64,000 nt of DNA from the NCBI GenBank assembly GCA_963805295.1, contig CAWDTW010000096.1, positions 59,500 to 123,499 on the forward strand. The letters are read 5' to 3'. The first letter of the stretch is position 1. The number at the start of each line of letters is the position of its first letter. The stretch comes from Roseiarcus sp963805295. Its GTDB lineage: Bacteria > Pseudomonadota > Alphaproteobacteria > Rhizobiales > Beijerinckiaceae. This document shows, piece by piece, positions 60,022 through 64,000 of the stretch. The translations under genes and the position numbers were made by a program. The notes under the pieces are model-generated. The model searched no databases and was not told the origin of the DNA. It saw only the letters and a program-made list of their open reading frames with translations.

Positions 60022-60033
60022 CGTCCGCTCTCC

Positions 60034-60447
60034 TTATTCCGCGATGCGCTGGACGAAGCGCGTCTTGATCGGGAGCTTCGCGGCGGCGAGCAAAAACGCC
60101 TCGCGCGCGAGCTGCTCCGGCACGCCGTCGACCTCGAACATGATGCGGCCGGGAGCAACCCGGGTGACCCAGAGTTCCGGCGCGCCCTTGCCCTTGCCCA
60201 TGCGAACTTCGATCGGCTTCTTGGACACCGGCACGTCGGGGAACACGCGGATCCAGACGCGGCCGGCGCGCTTCATGTGGCGGGTCAGCGCGCGGCGGGC
60301 GGCCTCGATCTGACGCGCGGTCACGCGCTCCGGCTCCAACGCCTTGAGGCCGAACTCACCGAAGTTCAGCGCAAATCCGCCCTTCGCATTGCCGCGAATA
60401 CGGCCTTTGAAGGCTTTGCGGAACCTGGTTCTCTTGGGCTGCATCAT
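60034..60447 (-). CDS. rplP: 50S ribosomal protein L16
   Basis: The product is 137 residues: 'MMQPKRTRFRKAFKGRIRGN', 'QIEAARRALTRHMKRAGRVW', 'RMGKGKGAPELWVTRVAPGR'. Family length and position. Confidence 0.95.
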   Translation of the reverse strand: MMQPKRTRFRKAFKGRIRGNAKGGFALNFGEFGLKALEPERVTARQIEAARRALTRHMKRAGRVWIRVFPDVPVSKKPIEVRMGKGKGAPELWVTRVAPGRIMFEVDGVPEQLAREAFLLAAAKLPIKTRFVQRIAE

Positions 60448-60474
60448 GGTCGTGGACTTTCAAGTGGCGCCAGC

Positions 60475-61251
60475 TCAGACCGCTTCGCGGCCATGCTCAC
60501 GGTCGCGGCCGTGATCGCGGTCTCGGCCGTGCTCACGATCGCGCTCGCGCGGCTCGCGGCGCGGACGATGCGTCGAGGAATGGTCGGCCTCGGCCTGGCG
60601 CTTGTCCTGGGCCATCGGATCGTGCTCGAGGATTTCGCCCTTGAAGATCCAGACCTTGATGCCGCATGTGCCGTAGGCGGTGTGGGCGGTCGCAACGCCG
60701 TAATCGACGTCGGCGCGCAGCGTATGCAGCGGCACGCGGCCCTCGCGGTACCATTCGAGGCGCGCAATTTCCGCGCCCCCCAGTCGGCCCGAACAGTTGA
60801 TGCGGATCCCCTCCGCGCCGAGCCGCATCGCCGACTGGACCGCGCGCTTCATCGCGCGGCGGAACGCGACGCGCCGCTCGAGCTGCTGGGCGATCAACTC
60901 GGCGACCAGCGTCGCGTCGATTTCCGGCTTGCGGACCTCGACGATGTTGATCGCGACTTCCGAGGTCGTCAGCTTCGACACTTGCTTGCGCAGCTTGTCG
61001 ATGTCGGCGCCCTTCTTGCCGATGACGACGCCGGGGCGGGCCGAGTGGATGTTGACGCGGCACTTCTTGTGCGGGCGCTCGATGACGATCTTAGAGATCG
61101 CGGCCTGCTTCAGACCCTTCATCAGCACGTCGCGGATCTTCATGTCCTCGTGCAGGAGCTTGCCGTACTCGCTCTTGCTCGAGAACCAGCGCGAATCCCA
61201 GGTCCGGTTGACGCCGAGGCGCAGCCCGATCGGATTGATCTTCTGACCCAT
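60475..61251 (-). CDS. rpsC: 30S ribosomal protein S3 with charged repeat tail
   Basis: The core is normal: 'MGQKINPIGLRLGVNRTWDS', KH domain 'VNIHSARPGVVIGKKGADID', 'RAMKRAVQSAMRLGAEGIRI', 'YGVATAHTAYGTCGIKVWIF'. The C-terminal ~35 residues are an Arg/Asp/His/Glu tail with repeating 'DREHGRDRDHGRDREHGRE', encoded by a short tandem DNA repeat (60480-60550). Total 258 residues. Confidence 0.93.
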   Translation of the reverse strand: MGQKINPIGLRLGVNRTWDSRWFSSKSEYGKLLHEDMKIRDVLMKGLKQAAISKIVIERPHKKCRVNIHSARPGVVIGKKGADIDKLRKQVSKLTTSEVAINIVEVRKPEIDATLVAELIAQQLERRVAFRRAMKRAVQSAMRLGAEGIRINCSGRLGGAEIARLEWYREGRVPLHTLRADVDYGVATAHTAYGTCGIKVWIFKGEILEHDPMAQDKRQAEADHSSTHRPRREPRERDREHGRDRDHGRDREHGREAV

Positions 61252-61263
61252 CGTTGCCTCTCT

Positions 61264-61656
61264 TTACGCCGCTTTGGCTTCATCGGCGGCGACTTCGCGC
61301 ACGACGATCGTAATGTTGGAGAACGGCTTTTCGATGCGCCCGGCCCGGCCGCGGGCGCGGGGGCTGAAACGCTTCATCACCATGTCCTTGCCGACCCACG
61401 CCTGCGCGACGACGAGATCGTCGACGTCGAGATCGTGATTGTTCTCGGCGTTGGCGATCGCCAACTCGAGCGCCTTCTTGACCTCGACCGAAATCCTCTT
61501 GTTGGAGAATTCGAGATCGGCGAGCGCGGTCGCGACCTTCTTGCCGCGAATGAGCTGCGCGAGAAGATTGAGCTTCTGCGGGCTCACGCGCAGCATGCGC
61601 ACGGTCGCCTTGGCCTCGTTGTCGGCGAGACGCCGCGGGTTGCGTTGCTTGGACAT
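61264..61656 (-). CDS. rplV: 50S ribosomal protein L22
   Basis: The product is 130 residues from ATG 61656: 'RMLRVSPQKLNLLAQLIRGK', 'KKALELAIANAENNHDLDVD', 'MKRFSPRARGRAGRIEKPFS'. The longer upstream open frame is out of register with rpsS and rplB and is not the gene. Confidence 0.95.
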   Translation of the reverse strand: MSKQRNPRRLADNEAKATVRMLRVSPQKLNLLAQLIRGKKVATALADLEFSNKRISVEVKKALELAIANAENNHDLDVDDLVVAQAWVGKDMVMKRFSPRARGRAGRIEKPFSNITIVVREVAADEAKAA

Positions 61657-61658
61657 CG

Positions 61659-61937
61659 TTACGCCCTCTTCGCCTTCTTGTCGGCGGAATGGCCGTGGAA
61701 CGTGCGCGTCGGCGCGAACTCGCCGAACTTGTGGCCGATCATCTCCTCGGACACCAGCACCGGAATGTGCTTGTGGCCGTTGTAGACGCCGAAGGTGAGG
61801 CCGACGAACTGCGGCAGGATGGTCGAGCGGCGGCTCCAGATCTTGATGATGTCGGAGCGGCCCGACGCGCGCGCAGCGTCCGCCTTCTTCAAGAGATAGC
61901 CGTCGATGAACGGCCCTTTCCAGATCGAGCGCGTCAT
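61659..61937 (-). CDS. rpsS: 30S ribosomal protein S19
   Basis: The product is 92 residues: 'MTRSIWKGPFIDGYLLKKAD', 'WSRRSTILPQFVGLTFGVYN', 'EEMIGHKFGEFAPTRTFHGH'. Three bases from rplB and two from rplV. Confidence 0.95.
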   Translation of the reverse strand: MTRSIWKGPFIDGYLLKKADAARASGRSDIIKIWSRRSTILPQFVGLTFGVYNGHKHIPVLVSEEMIGHKFGEFAPTRTFHGHSADKKAKRA

Positions 61938-61940
61938 GGC

Positions 61941-62780
61941 TCAGCCTCTCTTCTTGCGGGCGTGCCGCGATGCGACGATGAACTTGTCCGTGGACTTGTT
62001 GGTCCGGGTCTTCTTGCCCTTGGTCGGCTTGCCCCACGGCGAGACCGGATGACGGCCGCCCGAGGTGCGGCCTTCGCCGCCGCCGTGCGGATGATCGACC
62101 GGGTTCATGGTGACGCCGCGGTTGTGCGGACGACGGCCGAGCCACCGGCTGCGGCCCGCCTTGCCGAGCGAGGCGTTCATGTGGTCCGGGTTCGACACCG
62201 CGCCGATCGAGGCGAAGCACTGGCCGTGAATGAGGCGCTGCTCGCCGGAATTGAGGCGCAGCGACACGTAGCCCTGGTCGCGGCCGACGATCTGCGCGTA
62301 GGCCCCGGCGGAGCGGGCGATCGCGCCGCCCTTGCCGATCTTCATCTCGACGTTGTGGACGATCGTGCCGACCGGGATGCTGGCGAGCGGCATGGCGTTG
62401 CCCGGCTTCACGTCGACCTGAACGCCGGCGATCACCTCGTCGCCGACCGCGAGGCGCTGCGGGGCGATGATGTAGGCCTGCTCGCCGTCGGCGTACTTGA
62501 TCAGCGCGATGAAGCTCGTGCGGTTGGGATCATATTCCAGCCGCTCGACCTTGCCGGCGACGTCGAGCTTGCGGCGCTTGAAATCGACGATGCGGTACGC
62601 CTGCTTGTGGCCGCCGCCGCGAAAGCGCACGGTGACGCGGCCCGCGTTGTTGCGCCCGCCCTTCTCGGGCTTGCCGACGGTCAGCGACTTGACCGGCTTG
62701 CCCTTGTGGAGATCGCTGCGATCGACGATGGCGAGCTGCCGCAGGCCCGGCGTCGTCGGCTTGAATGTCTTGAGAGCCAT
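61941..62780 (-). CDS. rplB: 50S ribosomal protein L2
   Basis: The product is 279 residues: 'MALKTFKPTTPGLRQLAIVD', 'GRNNAGRVTVRFRGGGHKQA', and the peptidyl-transferase-proximal 'MNPVDHPHGGGEGRTSGGRH'. Family length. Confidence 0.95.
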   Translation of the reverse strand: MALKTFKPTTPGLRQLAIVDRSDLHKGKPVKSLTVGKPEKGGRNNAGRVTVRFRGGGHKQAYRIVDFKRRKLDVAGKVERLEYDPNRTSFIALIKYADGEQAYIIAPQRLAVGDEVIAGVQVDVKPGNAMPLASIPVGTIVHNVEMKIGKGGAIARSAGAYAQIVGRDQGYVSLRLNSGEQRLIHGQCFASIGAVSNPDHMNASLGKAGRSRWLGRRPHNRGVTMNPVDHPHGGGEGRTSGGRHPVSPWGKPTKGKKTRTNKSTDKFIVASRHARKKRG

Positions 62781-62794
62781 GGTCCTTGCGTTCC

Positions 62795-63091
62795 TCAGAG
62801 CCCGGTGGTCACGTCGATGCGAGAGCCGTCGGCAAGCGTGACGATCGCCTTCTTCATGTCCTGCTGCCGGCCGCGCACGCCGCGGAACGCCTTGGTCTTG
62901 CCCTTGCGCAGAAGGGTGTTGACCGCGGTGACCTTGACGTCGAACAGCTTCTCGATCGCCGCCTTGATCTGCGGCTTGGTGGCGTTGCGCGCGACCTTGA
63001 AGACGACCTGATTGTTTTCCGACGCCATCGTCGCCTTTTCCGTGATCACGGGCGAGACGATCGTGTCGTAGTGGCGAGCGTCCTTGGTCAT
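62795..63091 (-). CDS. rplW: 50S ribosomal protein L23
   Basis: The product is 98 residues from ATG 63091: 'DTIVSPVITEKATMASENNQ', 'KAAIEKLFDVKVTAVNTLLR', 'GKTKAFRGVRGRQQDMKKAI'. Its ATG overlaps the rplD stop by four bases. Docking site for SRP and trigger factor at the tunnel exit. Confidence 0.95.
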   Translation of the reverse strand: MTKDARHYDTIVSPVITEKATMASENNQVVFKVARNATKPQIKAAIEKLFDVKVTAVNTLLRKGKTKAFRGVRGRQQDMKKAIVTLADGSRIDVTTGL

Positions 63092-63708
63092 TTGAACCGC
63101 GCCTCCAGCGCTTCGATTGCGGCCTTGGTCAGCACGAGCTTCTCGCGGCGCATGATGTCGTACACGTTGACGCCCTGAACCGGCAGAACGTCGATCTGAG
63201 GCAGGTTGCGCGCGGCGACGGCGAACTTCTGGTGCACCTGCGCGCCGTCGACGATGAGGGCGTTCTTCAGCGACGCTTTGGCGAACGACACGCGCAGCGT
63301 CCTGGTCTTGGCCTCGGCGAGTTCGGCGCTCTCCCACACGACGAGGCCCCCGGCGCGCACCTTGGCCGAGAGCGCGTGGCGCAGCGCGAGCGCGCGCACC
63401 TTCTTCGGCAGGTCGTGCGCGTGGCTGCGCGTGACCGGACCCATGGCGCGTCCGCCGCCGCGGAACTGGGGCACGCGGCCCGAGCCGTGACGGGCGCCGC
63501 CCGTGCCCTTCTGCTTGTACATCTTCTTGCCGGTGCGGTTGATCTCGCCGCGGCCGAGCGTCTTGTGGTCGCCGGCCTGACGCTTGGCGAGCTGCCAGCG
63601 CACCATGCGCGCGATGATGTCGGCGCGCGGCTCGAGACCGAAGATCGCATCGTCGAGCTCGAGCGAGCCCGCGGTCGATCCGTCCATCGACGTCATGTCG
63701 AACTTCAT
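63088..63708 (-). CDS. rplD: 50S ribosomal protein L4
   Basis: The product is 206 residues: 'MKFDMTSMDGSTAGSLELDD', the tunnel loop 'KKMYKQKGTGGARHGSGRVP', 'AKASLKNALIVDGAQVHQKF'. In enterobacteria it also regulates the S10 operon; the operon start is outside this window. Confidence 0.95.
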   Translation of the reverse strand: MKFDMTSMDGSTAGSLELDDAIFGLEPRADIIARMVRWQLAKRQAGDHKTLGRGEINRTGKKMYKQKGTGGARHGSGRVPQFRGGGRAMGPVTRSHAHDLPKKVRALALRHALSAKVRAGGLVVWESAELAEAKTRTLRVSFAKASLKNALIVDGAQVHQKFAVAARNLPQIDVLPVQGVNVYDIMRREKLVLTKAAIEALEARFK

Positions 63709-63712
63709 AACG

Positions 63713-64000
63713 TCATTCTCCTTTCGGCGCCTCGGCGGGCGCGGCTTCGGCCCCGGCCTCGGAGTGAACGCGGAACTTGCCGGGAATCGGCGCGTCCTTC
63801 GGCAGCGGCTTCTTCACCGCGTCGCGCACGGCGATCCAGCCGCCGGCGTGGCCGGGCACCGAGCCCTCGACCAGAATGAGGCCGCGCTCGGCGTCGGTCC
63901 GCACGACGCGAAGGTTCTGGGTCGTCACCTTCTCGACGCCCATGTGGCCGGCCATCTTCTTGTTCTTCCAGGTCTTGCCCGGGTCCTGACGGCCGCCGGT
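63713..64000 (-). CDS. rplC: 50S ribosomal protein L3, C-terminal part (cut by window edge)
   Basis: The frame is open to the window end and encodes the L3 C-terminus: 'GKTWKNKKMAGHMGVEKVTT' and 'DAERGLILVEGSVPGHAGGW'. It ends in an Ala/Glu-rich tail ('AGAEAAPAEAPKGE'), a little longer than in enterobacteria. The stop is four bases before the rplD start. Confidence 0.93.
   Translation of the reverse strand, partial: TGGRQDPGKTWKNKKMAGHMGVEKVTTQNLRVVRTDAERGLILVEGSVPGHAGGWIAVRDAVKKPLPKDAPIPGKFRVHSEAGAEAAPAEAPKGE

Noticed and set aside
59701..61785. 694-residue open frame on the plus strand opposite the ribosomal genes
   Set aside because: It runs antisense to rpsQ, rpmC, rplP, rpsC and rplV, all clearly coding on the other strand.
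1..64000. tRNA, rRNA or replication origin
   Set aside because: I looked for cloverleaf-like and conserved rRNA segments and for DnaA-box clusters and saw none; without a covariance search short RNAs could be missed.

Overview
This window looks like chromosome of a high-GC alphaproteobacterium, probably of the order Hyphomicrobiales. The lineage clues are an NDUFA12-type complex I subunit, a DUF2155 protein, a DUF6163 protein, an LdtR-type regulator next to an L,D-transpeptidase, an alphaproteobacterial LexA box (GTTC-N7-GTTC), adenosylcobalamin-dependent ribonucleotide reductase and the rplC-to-adk ribosomal operon. I cannot name the genus from sequence alone.

Layout. (a) 1-12.3 kb is an accessory zone. 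It holds two IS66 transposase remnants, a lone secreted c-type cytochrome, a transglutaminase-like protein, an IS4/IS5/IS1182-type element, two unrelated group II introns in the same orientation, a nonsense-mutated alpha/beta hydrolase and short dispersed repeats. (b) 12.3-31.7 kb is chromosomal housekeeping with many broken genes: hicAB (hicA frameshifted), nrdJ with a candidate NrdR box, nduFA12, a VOC dioxygenase, an anion permease, a LysE exporter, tlyA, an m5U RNA methyltransferase, an FAD-linked 2-hydroxyacid dehydrogenase, a phosphodiester glycosidase-like protein, a divergent mntR/mntH pair with matching operators, glutamate dehydrogenase and rpmG. (c) 31.9-46.4 kb is a mixed region. 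It has a RES-Xre toxin-antitoxin pair beside comEC, a large secreted tandem-repeat/PQQ-like propeller protein on a lower-GC segment, a PhyH-like oxygenase, an AraC regulator divergent from a VOC gene, a SOS box and a nested IS pair. (d) 46.4-49.1 kb is gltX followed by decayed copies of its own 3' end. (e) 49.1-51.9 kb is the LdtR/L,D-transpeptidase locus and DUF6163. (f) 51.9-64 kb, all on the minus strand, runs rplC-rplD-rplW-rplB-rpsS-rplV-rpsC-rplP-rpmC-rpsQ-rplN-rplX-rplE-rpsN-rpsH-rplF-rplR-rpsE-rpmD-rplO-secY-adk, followed by a 3-hydroxyisobutyryl-CoA hydrolase-like gene.

How the genes work together. mntR and mntH form a self-contained manganese homeostasis switch. tlyA, the RNA methyltransferase and the FAD oxidase overlap or abut as one transcription unit. 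ldtR probably controls the adjacent L,D-transpeptidase, as in related alphaproteobacteria. The RES and Xre genes are a NAD-depleting toxin and its antitoxin.

Two patterns stand out. First, I count about fourteen single-base-type frameshifts between 12 and 41 kb plus two in-frame TAG codons (9960 and 37765), but essentially none from gltX through the ribosomal operon. This is either a zone of gene decay or local sequence error. Second, insertions are nested and precise: an IS630-type element sits exactly in the TA of the stop codon of an IS66/ISBst12-type transposase, inside an element bounded by a perfect 8-bp target duplication. I found no CRISPR array, tRNA or rRNA gene.
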